From Pyropia yezoensis (lineage: Eukaryota; Rhodophyta; Bangiophyceae; Bangiales; Bangiaceae), in assembly GCA_009829735.1 (NCBI GenBank), contig CM020619.1:4665727-4729726 (forward strand): a DNA stretch of 64,000 nucleotides. Reading direction: 5' to 3'. The notes below the pieces were generated by a model. The model did no database searches. It worked only from the letters and a program-made list of their open reading frames with translations, and was not told the origin of the DNA. A program made the translations under genes and the position numbers. Shown here one piece after another: positions 1 through 12,554 of the stretch. Position 1 is the first letter of the stretch. Each line of letters begins with the position of its first letter.

Positions 1-2200
1 GGAGGTGGCACTCACAGCCCGAGAGCCACCGCCGCCAGCCGCCTCCACTATGTCCCGCGCTGCGGTCGCTGCACCCCGCACCCCTGCCACGGCGACTGGC
101 CTCGTCACCCCCGATGGGGCCGCCGCGGCCGCGACGCCCGCCGCCGCCGTCGCCCGTGGCGTGCGCAAGCGGCCGCCGCCGCCACGGACGAGCGGCCTCG
201 CGCGCGAGCGCCCAGTGGAGCCGGCGGCCTCGCGCGCCGCGGCGCCGCAGCCGCCGGCAACGTCGCCGTCGCCCTGTGCAGCCACCCGCGAGGGGGGCGC
301 CCGGCGGCCGGGGGAATTCGCCCGTCACTTATCCCGTCACTCTACGAGCCCACCTCCGCGGCGCCTACACAGACGTTCCCCACCATCACGAACAAGCACG
401 AAGCGTTCCTGTCACAAACACTCGGGGAGAAATAGAATATTGAAGTAGAACAGTTGTGCAAACAAAAAGGACTCTGCGGTGGCGACCCCACTACCCCTGC
501 ATCCCCGCCCACCCCCAGCCCCCCCCTCCCCCTACCTAAAACCCGCCCCCCCCCCAGCACGAAGCTCCCCCCAGCACAAACCCCCACACAACACCCAACC
601 AAGCTGCACGACTACGAGCACTCTGCGGCCTTCCCCCTCCCCCCCCCCACGTCGAGCTCCTCTTACCGTCTTCCCCCCACAGCCGGCACAATCATGGCCA
701 ACCCCCCCAATTCCTACCACGACGACAACAGCTGTCCCCTCCGCCGGCCCCCGTCAGCACGCCAACGCAGTCGTGTCCACCCCCCCCACCACTCCTCCAC
801 CACGACGGACGAGGACAAACAGCGTCCCCAGCGGTAGCACCTCCACAGCCGCCGCTCGTTCTCCTCCCATTAACCCAGCCCGCAGCAGCGACCGTCACCA
901 CCCCCCCCAGCCGCAACCGCCGTCGCCGCTCGCCTGCACCCCCAGAGCACAATCGACGCCGCCGCCACCCCCATACCGCTGTCGTCACAACTGGGGGCGG
1001 CCACGAGCAGCACCGCGGCGGAAAACCGCCGCGAAAGACTGCCACAGCGACGACATCCCCGCAACCGTCCCCGTCCACGGCCGCCGCAGCCCACCGCCGC
1101 CACCGCCGCAGTCCCTCGCACCTGCCAAGCAGCCACGACGACGAGCCATAAAACTCGCCCACCACTTCAACGCTACGGGAAAAGAAAACATGGAAAAACT
1201 AGTGATAAAAAACTAGAGGCGGCGGGGTCGCCCCCAATGACCCACCCCCCCCCCTAGCACCTATTCCCCCCAAGAACCCCACCTACTCAAGCACCCTCCC
1301 CCCCTCCTCCACACCCCCCACAACCCTCCCCCCTCCTGCCACACACCACTTTTCCAAGCATCCACCACCCCCACCAACACGAGCGCTCTACCAACAAGTC
1401 CCTCCCACCCTCCGTATACCTGCCCTCACCACCGTACCCCCCCCGCCCGTCACCCTCAAGGCAATCCCCCCCGTACCCGCCCCCAACATCACAGCCGCAG
1501 CAGCCCCCCCCCGTCCCCTCATCAAACCACTACCGCCGTCGTGCACCTCCCCTCACCTAAATCGCCACGTACGTGGACACCCCTTGCCGCCGTGGATGAA
1601 CGCACCCGCCCTTTCCGCCACCGCAGACGATCATCGACGCCGCCACGACGACCCCCTCCACCGCGGACACCCCATCAAACATCATGGAAACCATCCCCCC
1701 CCCACACCGTCGCTCACCACCACAACCACAGCAATCATTCCCCCCCCCACCGTCGCCCACCACCCACAGCCACCACAGCCCCTCCCCCCCCCCCCCCTCC
1801 ACCCCCCCCCCCCCCCCCCACTCCTCCGTCCCCCCCCCCCACCCCCCCCCCCTCCACCACCACAGTCGAGCACACCTGCCGTTGCCGTCGAGGTGGCCAT
1901 CGACCGCCACCACCGACGCTGACGCCCACCGACGTCACGACCGTCAAACGCCATCATTGCCACGGACGAGGCCGCCGCCACCGTCGCCTCGGACACCCAC
2001 CGCCGCCAAAGACGGACGGCGTGCACTAGGACAGCACATCATGATCGTCACCATCGTCGCTGCCGCCGCCGTCACCAACGTTCCCGCCGCCGCCGCCGCC
2101 GCCGCCTCCGATCGCCAGCAGCCGTCCCGCGGCCAGATAGCTGCGACGTCGGTAGAGGAGGCGACGACGCTGACGGACAATCCGCCACCAGAAGCACTCC
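1..2200. other. C-rich, G-poor low-complexity region without a recognised gene
   Basis: From about 450 to 2000 the plus strand is dominated by C with some A, in C-runs and CCA/CAC triplets, while G is scarce. This is a strong strand asymmetry. The long ORFs here encode only Pro/Thr/His/Ser tracts, or Gly/Val/Trp tracts on the other strand, and show no domain. A short CCG tract lies near 2086-2107. I see no gene that I can support. Confidence 0.6.
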
Positions 2201-4880
2201 ACGGATTTCAAAAAGTGGCCTGTCAACTCGAGGCTTGTCATTGTGTGGCTGTCGAGCCTTCATCAGTCGATCTCATCAAATATCGCAATGTGCCAGGAAA
2301 TGTAGAGGGTGAACTTTGAAATGCTGCGGATCCCATTCACGCTGAGTCTGTTGGGAACGAGCTTCGATCGATCGCAGAGACAGGGCCACCAGGCAAGAAG
2401 CCAACTTGCATCAATATGGACACCTCTCCCGTGAGGTCTGGCCTTGGTCAACGGCACTCACCAGAGTACCGGCAGCAGGTTCAGGCACGTGGACAGGCCT
2501 GGGTTGCCCAAGCTGCCATTGGCTGCCCATGCCCTCGCGACTTGGTGGTCCACCTCCGACATGAGAAACGCCGCAGCACGGTGTCCGGGCATTTTATAGA
2601 AAAGCACGATAGATATGCAAAGATCGCCATGAGCAGAGCTGCCGGCAATTACATAGGCATGGAGTTGGAGTAGAGAGACTTCTCGAGGTGAACATGCCCC
2701 TACGGCCGTTTTTTGAGCACAAGCAGCTGCTGCATCTTCCGCCTTAATCATGGCACGGAGCAGCCCCACAGAAAGAGGCACATGCACCTCTCCTGTGCGC
2801 TGCGAGAGTAGCAATGCAGGCACGCCTCCAGCTCTCCGCACCTCCTGTGTCACAAGAGAGATGTCGTTTGCTCAGAGCCGTGCTGAGAGTCTGCACGGTC
2901 TGTAACTATCTCAGCTCCTTCTTCCAATGTCCAACCTGACGCCAGATTTCCTGCCCTGGACGCGCATGATAGGGCTTTCTGGTAGGACAGAGGGAGAGCA
3001 GACGTGCTCCGGAGCCCAACGAGCCCAAACCCGAGGGAAGTCGCCGTAAAGCCGAGTATAGGTGGCATGATCATGCTTATCGCCTGTCCAAATTTTCTTG
3101 CTTTTTTGGGAAACACTCGTTCTGCCTATGTATAACACCTCGGGCGGTTGGTGGTCGCCACCTCCCTTGGTCTGACCGGAAGCGCACGGAGCAGGAGAGC
3201 ACTCTTGTGAAGCGCAAAGAAGCGACCGACCATCGCTACGCTTGGGAGCGGGAGACGCGTTGCCCATCCAGTCGCGCGCCGCCGTCGCCACCAAACCCAT
3301 GGCGAAGCGGCAACAACGCGCGGTACTGATCGTGGTCCCGTGAAACCAATGCCAGAGAGATTGTGGTCGCTCATTGCTTAGGTTAAAGCAATTGCTAGTC
3401 TGTCAGACAAGCAACCCAGATCCCGATTTGAGTGCGCAACAGAAAAGACGATCACTCATGCTGTAAGGCGCTACAATTCCTCTACGCTTTCCGCCCATTC
3501 CCTCTTCGGTCGTTGGCCTCTCGTGACCGGACGGCGCTTGCCGCGGGGCATGCCCAGTCTGGACGCCCATTGGCCCGGCGCCTCCATGCGACAGGGCACG
3601 GTGAACGGGGAGGGGTGTCCAGCCGAGGAACTCGGCGTTACTTGACAGGATGGCCAAAACCTGGTGGTGTGGGTGTAACATTGTTCTCACGGGTACCTTT
3701 CGGGCTTGCCCCCACACAGGACCCGTAAGGGCATTAGGTGGGGTCCGACAATGCATGAAAGTGTGCCGAGGGGCTTGAAAGGCATGCTAAATAAGCCGCG
3801 GTCGGGCGTATAGCTATCCTTTCGGACCACAATCGGGCGTCCAGCTGTGGATTCTGCAGTTCTGCACCCTTGATAAATAGCTGCCAAACCAGCAGTCAAT
3901 CTCCTGTGCTGCCGGACTCCGTCGTTCAGAGGGGGTGGAAGTCTGAGAGCCGGCTGACGGCCAGGATTCGACATGGATTGGACTTGTTTACATTGAGAGT
4001 TTGTTTCCCTTGAGATCCTTAGCGATCGACGTATCTAGATACATTATCTATGTACGTACGTATACGTACATACATATGTAGGTAGATGTACTGTACACAT
4101 GTCGTGATCCTAAGACGAGATCAGTGCTCCGCGCTCTCTAATGGGGGAAACGTGAACGGACGGCAGCGGAGTGGTGCTTGAAGGGAGGTCCAGGAAAAGC
4201 CTGTTTTGACCTGTTTATGGACCCGCTGCACCACTGCGCTGCGCCCCGCACCGCCCACTGGCGACACGGTCGCACGGCCAGTTAGCGGGGCCCTCTTCGG
4301 TCTTCTGAGTTTCAAAGCCGTTCGTCCTCTCTGGTTGGACTGGGCGCTGCAATTCTGACGTATGATTGGATCCACACACCACTGTCGGCAATCTTTCGAT
4401 CCACATCAAGAAAAATCGATTACGAGGTCATATGGTCCACGTGGAGGGCTCTATAGGACGTCAGCGTCGCTCTGAGGCTTGGCTGCGGTGGACACTTAGG
4501 AGACATAGGTCAGAGAAGAAAAGGCAAGTCATTTGATTGTTTCCTACTATTTACGACACAACAATGCGACCAAGAGAGGTGGACACAGTCTTGTCGCCCT
4601 CGGCAAAGATGGACGCTGCCCATCTCAGGCCCTCGTGCTCTGACTTCTCCTCGGAAGATGTGCACACTGAAATATCCGCCTTGTTTTCCCGTAGGCGACC
4701 GTCCCCTGGTCTCGTTGCTCTTCTCGCGCCAGCTGCAGCCGACGACCGCCGAGTGTGCGGCAAGTGGTGGGATTCGCCTGCAGCGCGGGCAAGCTCAGCA
4801 TTCATATGCGCAAGGAGGGTGGCGGGTTTTGCAACACAGGTTGCAGTTCGCAGCGAAGGCGCACTCGCCATAAATCAATT
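2200..4880. other. Lower-GC block, no recognised gene, possible mobile-element relic
   Basis: GC content falls visibly compared with the flanks. Short ORFs of mixed amino-acid composition occur on the minus strand (for example 2458-2853, with residues such as HAYVIAGSSAHGDL), but none reads through or matches a family I know. The change in composition suggests inserted or decayed mobile DNA. Positions 4021-4112 hold an alternating TACG/TACA palindromic stretch, listed separately. Confidence 0.4.
4021..4112. repeat. AT-rich GTAC/TACGTA palindromic stretch
   Basis: About 90 bases are built from alternating purine-pyrimidine words such as TACGTACGTATACGTACATA, ending in GTACTGTACA at 4088-4097. 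The stretch is nearly self-complementary and could form a cruciform. GTACTGTACA words recur at 10431-10440 and 51770-51784, with a related stretch at 38755-38780. Confidence 0.7.
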
Positions 4881-5279
4881 TTTTTAAAACCATAATGCCT
4901 TGTGACCTCTGTCGGCCCGTGATGGAGGTTGGATTGGATTAAACTCGAGGGGGTGGGGTTGGGATGTGATCCGCGGACTTACAGAGTGCGAATGCGCCCG
5001 TCTTCGTATGATGCGCTGGGGTGGGGTTGGGGTCCCGCTCGGGTCCCGTCGTGCCCCGCAGAGAAAAACAACAACACGAAACGTCGGCAGAAAAAGCGCG
5101 CCCCAGCGCCAGCGCGCGCGCCCCAGGAGAAAGCGGCGTCATCGACTCCCCCTCCCCCCCCGCACGCCCCAGGAAAAAAGGCGCGCAAAAAAGTGAAGCC
5201 CTGCGCCGCGAACGCGCGCGCGGCGCGCCGTGCTGCACTGGGCCAGCGGCGTCCTCGGCTCCCCCCCCCCACTCTCCCC

Positions 5280-6160
5280 GCGGTCCCCCCGCTCCTGTGA
5301 TCGCAGGTGGCGTCCTCCGTCGCTGCCCGCCGCCCTGTCGCTCTCCCCCTCCCTCCCCCCCGCCCTCCTGCGTACCCCCTCCCACTCCCCCTCCTTCGTT
5401 GCCCGCCCACCTTCAACCCCTCCTGCGCTCCCCTTCCCCCCCCCCCTCCTGCGCTCCCCTTCCCCCCCCCCTCCGTCGTTGCCCGCCCACCTGTCTCTCC
5501 CCGTCGCTGCCCGCCCACCTGTTGCTCCTCCCCCCCCCTCCTCCCCCCCCTCCTCCCCCCCCTCCTTCAATCGCGGTTGGCGTCCTCCGTCGCTGCCCGC
5601 CCCGCTGTCGCCCGCGCCCCTGTCGCCCCATCCTCCCCCGTATCCCGGCCGCTGTCGCCTGACGGGTCGAGCCTGCGCCCCCCCCCTCTGCCCTGGCCAC
5701 AGGTGTTGCCGCCGTCGCCTTTGCGCCTGTCTTCCTCTCCTGCGCGTGGCGTCTCTGCCCCCGCCCTACGGCGGGCGCATATGCTCTTCCCCTGCGGCTG
5801 GCGCCCCTGCCCCCGCCCCGCGGCTGGCGCCTGTGCTCTTCCTCTGCGGCTGGCGCCTCTGCCCCCGCCCTGCGGCTGGCGCCTGTGCTCCCTCCCTGCT
5901 GGCGGCGCCTGGGCCTCCGCCCTGTGGGTGGCGTCACTGCCCCCCCCCTGCACCCTTCCTGCTGGTGTTGCCGCCGTCGCCTCCATGGTGGCGCCTGTGC
6001 CTGTGCTCTGCGGGTGGCGCTTATGCCCCCCCCTCTGCCCTGGCCCATGGTGCTGCCGTCGTCGCCTGGCTGGTGGCCCCGGCGCGCCCCCCCTGCCAGT
6101 GGCGACTGTGCTTCTTCCCTGCGGGCCGCACCTGCGCCCACGCCCTGTGGGTCCAACGCC
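5280..6160. repeat. GC-rich minisatellite cluster
   Basis: Two imperfect tandem arrays adjoin. From 5280 to 5660 a word like GTCGYTGCCCGCC recurs between C-rich spacers. From about 5670 to 6150 a unit of about 26-27 bases centred on GCGGCTGGCGCC recurs; for example, the CGGCTGGC core occurs near 5795, 5821, 5848 and 5873. ORFs across the arrays are open on both strands only because of the composition, and I assign no gene. Confidence 0.65.
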
Positions 6161-6223
6161 CATGCATTATGTAGCATGATGCTGTCTCGTTGTACTCCCA
6201 CCCTCAGCAAACTTTCTTGTTTT

Positions 6224-6305
6224 TGTGCCTCTCCACGCCGTGCTGTGCTTTGACTGCACAGTCCTGTGCCTCCCCACGCCGTGCTGTGCTTTGACTGCAC
6301 AGTCC
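6224..6305. repeat. 41-bp tandem duplication
   Basis: A 41-base unit beginning TGTGCCTC and ending GCACAGTCC is present twice in direct tandem (6224-6264 and 6265-6305) with a single C/T difference. It lies between the minisatellite cluster and the 3' end of the MULE transposase gene. The surrounding 6180-6726 is of lower GC and holds no gene that I recognise. Confidence 0.9.
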
Positions 6306-6726
6306 GTTCTCAATAAAAGAAAACACCAACGTCATGATGGTGTTATGTGCATTGTCTTGATCGTCTTTTTCAAAAGAAGCAAGTGCACCGATGTCGTACA
6401 CGGGCTTAAACTCATCTCTCTGTTGCATGCGCCCATACTTTGCCAACGCACCTGCGTGCTCCAAAAGCAAATATACTCGCAGCAGGAGATTGCCAAGCCG
6501 ATACGTGTGCACATGGACACGGTTGTTATTTACGATATCTTAATCTTTTTCTCTCTTGCTCTTTTCTTGTTGCCTGAGCTATCTTTTCATTGCGCCGGCC
6601 TCTCTGCGCCATAGGCACATCGATGGAAAGCTGGCGCTGTCCGCATCGACTTCGTACACCGTTCTTAGACATTGACAAGAGCAAATGTCGAAGATTACCC
6701 GAATTCCTATCGCGACCGACGACCCC

Positions 6727-9189
6727 TCAAGAACCAGACGTGCCCCTCCCCGCCCGTCCCCCTTGGGATGCTAGAAACGCCTGGAAGTGCGACAGAAGGC
6801 TCAATGACGGCTGAGCAACAGTGTCGCCAGCGGCCGCCGCGCCGGACCTCGACGCCAGCAGTGCAGCAAGCTCAGCCGAGGCAGAGTCAGACGGCGCGGT
6901 GGTCGCTGCGGCGTGCTTGCGCTTCTTGCCAGCGGACTTGGGCGGCTGGCCGCGCAACGGAACAGCGTTTGTCCGCTGCTTGCGCTTGTTGGCCCTTACC
7001 ATGCGGGTCACATGGCCCGTGGCGTACGTGTTCGCGTTCGGGCCGGCGACTGTGGCAGCCATAGTACGCTCGTCAAACTCGCGCAACGCATCAATGACCT
7101 CAACCAGCGTTCTCGCCCTTTTCTCCACGATGACCTGCTTTGTCTGGCGGTTCAACGATTCACAGCAGTTGGTGTCAATGCTGCTCGCCAGCAGCTCCGT
7201 GCGCCCCAACGACCCAGCGGCTTTGGGTAAAGCCGCCAAAAGCGCCGAGCGCGTCCGAAGCAGCCACTGCAGCACGTTTGCCCTGCTCGTCTCGCCCGCG
7301 CTGTTGCACTCCGCCATTAGCCCAGCCACCTTCCCGCGTACCTCGTCCAGGCCCCCCTCGACCTCGGCGTCTCTGATTCCCATCATCCTGACGAAAAATT
7401 CGTCTCGGACATTGTTGCCCACCAGGGCCAGGGGGAAGCGCTTGAAGTGCACCTCGCAGCCGATGGCCCGCCCGAAGTAGTCCGATGCGTCGCCGCCATA
7501 GACACGGCTCATTGCCTGGAAGAATCCATTGTGCTGGGCTGTCTCAAAGTCCATCATCACGAACACAAAAGACAGTTCCCCCCCCCCCGGGAGGGAACCG
7601 CTCCCCGGTCCTCAGCACGCAGGGGGGCGCCCAGGCCGCTGGCCGCCGCCGCCGAAAAGTACGCCTCAAAAAGCGTCTCGTACATGGTCGTCGTTTTTCC
7701 AATGACCATCGCTCTAAAGAGCGTCACTGCCCGATTTTGGGACGGGAGGAAGGTGCTGGGGGTCAAGAAAAAAAGCAAAAAGTACAGTGCAAGGTACGAC
7801 CCAAGCTCTTACGATTGACGCGGTCAGCAAGAGGCGCTCCAGACGCCTTCAAGTCACAGAAACGGACACACTCACTGCGACGGACACCTCGAGGCTCCCC
7901 CACTGAGCAGTCCCCATGCAACGTACACAATGCAGAACTGGTTCCAATCAAAAGCCTGCTTTCCAGCGCTGGCGATGGCGTCGGCGGCGACGCCGTCTTT
8001 GGCTGCGCCAGGGGCGACGACCCCAAACGTTGAGTCCGCTTCACAGTACCGCACCTTTCCGGACAGGCGTGCTTGCTGGTCGTTCTGGAGGATGACAACG
8101 GTAAAATCATCCCTATCCACGACAGCCTTCACGTACGGGTGCTCGTACCCGCTGCGGCGTCGCACCTCCGTGACCCCCAGAAGATCCTGCCCAAAGGGAT
8201 GCGCACCAAATCGCGCCGGCTGGCGCAGCCGGCGCACAAACTCGCTGCGGGCCTGCGCTCCTCCACTGGTATCAGCGATGGCACTCTACAGGTATGAAAA
8301 AAATGCCAAAAAATGAGGTGCAACAAGTGACAGTTAGAGGTCTGTACAAAAAAAAAAAAAAAAAAATCCCACGCCAACTATATGAGAGAAAGGAAAAAGA
8401 TATGAGAGAGAGGAAAAAAGAGGCATACCTGAAGCGCGCGGATGGTCAGGGTGTGCGCGGTCCGGCTGCTCGGCTTGCACACAGGGAATACGTGCGAGTG
8501 TACGCCCCCGAGCACAACGGTGACGCGCACAAGCCCGGTTGCGGGGAGAGGCTCCGGCGTGTGCAGCTTAACCCGGACCGGGCAAACGCCCCCAGCGCTC
8601 CGCCGTAAGGGTGGAAGGAGGCCGCCGTGCCGCTTACAAGAGAGCTCCTTCGTCCGCTTCCCGGCAATGTAGCAGCAGGCCTCCCCGGTCTCCTCCCCGT
8701 CGACCCCGTTCTCCAGCCATCGGGACAGCTTCTCCTCGTCCACCCCATGGGGCAAGGAGCATGACATGTGCCCTCCACTCCATTTATGAGGGTCCCCAGG
8801 CCGCCAATCTGAGCATCCAACGAATGCCCGCCGGCGGCCACGGCCCGGCACGAGCCGCGGCGTCCCCCCACAGGAGCAGCCCTGCTCGTCCTTAAACGAG
8901 CAGCCGCCCTCTTCCATCTTCTGGATAGTTTTGAAAAATGCCTACAGCAACCAAACAAGACGTCAATGAACAAGCAGAGAAATTTTGCAGTCAGTATCGT
9001 ATCAGAAGTGAACGACACACAGAGAAGCACACATAAATGGTCATGCATACATGTGAGGCTTACCATTGTCGTCTTTTGCACTTTGTGCTCCGGTGAGTCA
9101 TCGGCCTCGCAAAAGTTCATAGCGGAAATCCACGTGGGGTCCTCAAAGTTCACCACCTCATGCGGTCGATCCGCTACCGCGGCGGGCAT
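6727..9189 (-). CDS. MULE-type (Mutator-like) DDE transposase, spliced, with a frame break
   Basis: This is the transposase of a Mutator-like DNA transposon. I read four exons on the minus strand: 9189-9064 (donor GTAAGC), 8941-8429 (donor GTATGC), 8285-7927 (donor GTACGT) and 7755-6727; all phases agree. Exon 2 has a Cys/His-rich region followed by HMSCSLPHGVDEEKL, like MULE N-termini. The DDE core is visible as EADSTFGVV (first Asp), the strand after QFCIVTF, then GKTTTMYETLF, VMMDFETA (second Asp) and DTNCCESLNRQTKQ (catalytic Glu in the TNxxESxN block). A basic, Ala/Ser-rich tail follows. Within exon 4 the frame must change at a run of eleven C (7578-7588, plus strand), so the copy is either inactive or the run length is misread. 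The gene may start further upstream (see the 9319-9760 gene). I did not find terminal inverted repeats. Confidence 0.8.
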
Positions 9190-9318
9190 GAGGGAGCAAA
9201 CGATGGGGGGCTGGCAGCTTCTCTTGCGTACTCAGTACGGAACAGACTTTCCGCCCACGTCCACCATGGTGGCGTCGGTGCCCTTCGGGCTCCCCCAAGT
9301 GTAGGGACTGTCCTTGAA

Positions 9319-9760
9319 TCAGTCCGTACACTGAGTCACGTCTATCTCCAGCACGTGCGCGACGCCAGCCTCGCTGGTGCTCAGGTACTGCGCACCTGCA
9401 CCGACGTCGTGCATAACAACACGCTCAACGGTCTTCCGCTCACTGATCTGATCATGGGAGATGTACAAAAAAAAAGCAGTTAAAGCACACATACGTCGGG
9501 CACAGTAATCCGAGAGTATGGAAATAGAAAGCACCAGTAACTTTGCTCCCTGGCCTTCGATAGAAACATGAGGCGCGCTGCTCTGCGTTAAAGAAGACCA
9601 AGAAATAACGTCCTCTGTACAGATCAAGCGCGTCTTTCTTGAACAGCATGCACGTGCCCGAGGCGTCTTCGTCAGCCGCATCACGTCCGGCGTCGATGAG
9701 CTCATCAGAGGAGGATGAGTCGTCGCATTCGACGCCGCTATACGCAGCCAACAAATCCAT
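9319..9760 (-). CDS. Small two-exon protein next to the transposase, function unknown
   Basis: Exon 1 is 9760-9495, starting at ATG (MDLLAAYSG). It is followed by donor GTATGT, and exon 2 is 9442-9319 after an AG acceptor. The phases join into an uninterrupted 129-residue protein. Residues about 12-34 are acidic and Ser-rich; the rest is mixed, including YFLVFFNAEQ and VERVVMHDVGAG. I recognise no domain. It is on the same strand as the transposase and ends 130 bases before the transposase's first ATG. It may therefore be a second gene of the element, or its sequence may be the true 5' exons of the transposase: a donor inside CAGTGTACGG could join in frame to the next segment. Confidence 0.45.
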
Positions 9761-11559
9761 GACCAGGAAAGCGTGGGACGCCGTGCAGCCCACGGGCACG
9801 CGCGGCCACAATGAGGCAGTTGCCTCGGTGTGGCCTCCAGCTGCGACCGGCGCGTGTGCGATGGCCTAGCCTGCACTGCGCGAGACGGTGCGACGACCGC
9901 GACCGCCCGCCACCCTCCCGTCGATGAGTAGACCGAGGGTCCCGGTTGGGCGGGCTTTTTTGGCGCCAACGTGTGGATGGTGCGGTTTCGACATGGCGCA
10001 CACGGAAGGTCCATCCGAGTGAACCTTTTTGTCGCCGCCTGACCTTTCACAGTCCAACCCCACCCCAGCGCATGATACTTGCTGCGCAAGTATTCCTGGT
10101 GTCGCCATCACCACCCCAACCCCATCCGTTCAGATTAGCATAACCCAACCTTCAACACCAGTTCCTCGGCAATCGCCCCGCAGTGCGCATCGTGGCCGTG
10201 GCGACATTTGGCGACATGGCTACATTCCGAAAGGACGTATCAGCCACTGCGTGGGAGCCACGGAAGCTTGAAAAGTGTGTCATGCACAGGCCCAGGCGAC
10301 TGGCCTGAACTGGCCGTGGTTGGGGGGGGTGCGCTGCCGCCCGGCGCGGCCGGCGCCGGCACCGACCCGGGCGCGGAAGTACTTTGTCAATGTATTGTAC
10401 ATACATACAGAACAGTGGATGTACTTTGCAGTACTGTACACGAAAAAGCCCACAAACAGTTCTCCGACGAAACTGTTTCGTTGCTCGTCACGGTGGCAAT
10501 TCCATATGCCCCTGGCGATGCGTGGTCCATGGTGAGCGGACCCTTCCAAGGCGGTTGTAAGCACGACTGTCGAGGAATTGATCCGCCTGGTCCCATTTTT
10601 CGTTGCTTACGCCACGCGCCCCCGAATTCGACGGCACGGGTGCATACGCTCCCCCCTCCGCACCGCCACTCCCCTTTGGCGCACCCACCAGCCCACCCAC
10701 CCCGCCACGGCCACGGCCAATCCCCCCCCCAGCGACAGCTACCACCACCACCACAACCACCACTGCGCTCGTCTCCCCCCAAACCCTCTGTCCTTCCCCC
10801 CCCCCCTCCTCCCCCTCGACCTCCCCCTGCGGAAGGGCGGCGCACGTCATTCACACGCCAGCGTCAGCGCCAGCGCCGGCGGCGGCGCGCGGGGCGCGCG
10901 CGCGACGCGACGCGACGCGACCTGTACCGCCCCAAGCGGGCGAGGTCAGAGGGGAGGGGGGGGGGCGGGTCCGCCGCGGGCAGGCCGGCGAGCGGCCGGG
11001 TGGGGGACTGGCGGGCGGGCGAGCGGGTGGGCGGGCGGGCGGGCGGGCGACGCGGCCGCCACGAGGAGCGCGAGGGGGGGGGGGGGGGAGGGGGGGGATA
11101 GTCTGGCACGCCGCTACGGCCGACGGCCGGCAGGTTCCCCCCCCTCCTCCTCCCGGCCACCCCCCCCATCTCTTCCACCTCGGGCCCGCCGCTGCCATTG
11201 CGCTTTCCCACCCCCTCGCCGTCGCTGTCACCACCGCCGTCCCTGTGGAGCGGCCGCCGCAGCATTGCCGCGCCGCCGCCGCCGCCGCCGTCCCGCCGCC
11301 CTTGCCGCTGCTACCTGCCGCCGCGGGCCACGCGGGGCGACCGCGACGCGGCGCGCGGTCCGGGCGCTGGCGGATGGCATGGGCGGTGGGGGGGCCCCTC
11401 TGGGCGCCCCCCCCCCCCCCCCCCCCTCCTGGGTCCCCCCCCGCCGCGGCGCGGGTGGCTACCCCCCCGCGCCACACCCGACACCACGACCTCCAGCCCC
11501 CCCTGGCGGCCTCCCGGCAGCCCACCAGCTGCGGCGTCCGGCCCTGCTGCCCGTCGTCG

Positions 11560-11606
<47 letters not shown>

Positions 11607-11754
11607 CGCCGACAGCCGCCGGCTGCGGCGGCGGCGGTTACGTGCCGACGGCGGTGGTCACCCGTGTGGCGGCGGCGGCTGTGGCGTGCTGCCGCCGGCG
11701 GGTCGGCGGCGGTGGGGCCCATCCCTGCCGCCCGCGGAGGCCGCGGCGGCGGGG
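9761..11754. other. Intergenic region between mobile element and site-1 protease
   Basis: Positions 9760-10600 are of moderate GC and contain GTACATACATACAG at 10397-10410 and GTACTGTACA at 10431-10440, both recurring elsewhere in the window. From 10600 onward the sequence is GC-rich with GCGGG pentamer repeats (about 11010-11055), G-runs (11081-11098) and a GGC triplet tract (11562-11605). No gene is recognised. The in-frame extension upstream of the protease start is low-complexity. Confidence 0.5.
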
Positions 11755-12522
11755 ATGGCGGCGGCCGCAGCAGCAGCGGCGGCGGCGGCGGCGGCGGCGA
11801 CGACGGCGACCATAACCACCGCTGCCACCGGCACTGACGTTGACGTGGCCGCCTGGGTCGGGGCGCGGCGGCGCGGCGGCCGCCGCCACCGGCAACGCGG
11901 TCACCGCGGCGCGTTGCCCCCCCTGGCCGCTGCCGTGGCCGTGCTGCTGGCGGCCGCTGCTGCTGCCGCAGCGGCGGTGACGGCGGGGGCCACCCGCGCG
12001 GCCCCGCCGCCGCCGCCGCCACCACCACCACCACCACCACCACGTCCCCCCGCTCCAGAGACGCTGCTGGTCCTCTTTGATGCCTACGCCCCGGCGGCGG
12101 ACCTCGAGGCCCGCCTACCGTCGGCCGTGGATGCCCGTGCGTGGGCGCTACTGGGGGGCGGGGCGCACACCGGCGGCGGCGGCGGCAGCCGCGGCGGCGG
12201 AAGCGGGGGCGGCAGTGATGCGGACGCCCGACGGGTGACCGCGGCCGCACTGGCGGGCTTTCCCGCCCCGGACGGCGGCGGCGGCGACGGCGTCGGCGGC
12301 CGCGCCGCCGCTGCTCCGGCCGCGCCGGCGGTACCCCCCCTCTTCACGGTCCGCCGGCGGGTCAACGCGGCGGCGGGTCTGCCCACCGACTTTGTGACCG
12401 TCACGGCCGTGGCGGGCCGCGGTGCGGCGGTGGCGGCGCTCCTGGCGGCTGTGCCCAGCGTGCGGCGGGTGGTGGCGGAGCAGACCCACCGCCGCTCGCT
12501 GGCGTCGGTGGCCGAGGTGGAC

Positions 12523-12554
<32 letters not shown>

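Noticed and set aside
3432-3756. Possible retrotransposon protein on either strand
   Set aside because: Both strands are open for about 100 codons, but neither shows gag, protease or reverse-transcriptase motifs.
10851-11525. Long minus-strand ORFs opposite the site-1 protease start
   Set aside because: They encode only Gly/Arg/Ala tracts. GC-rich sequence has few stops, so such shadows are expected.
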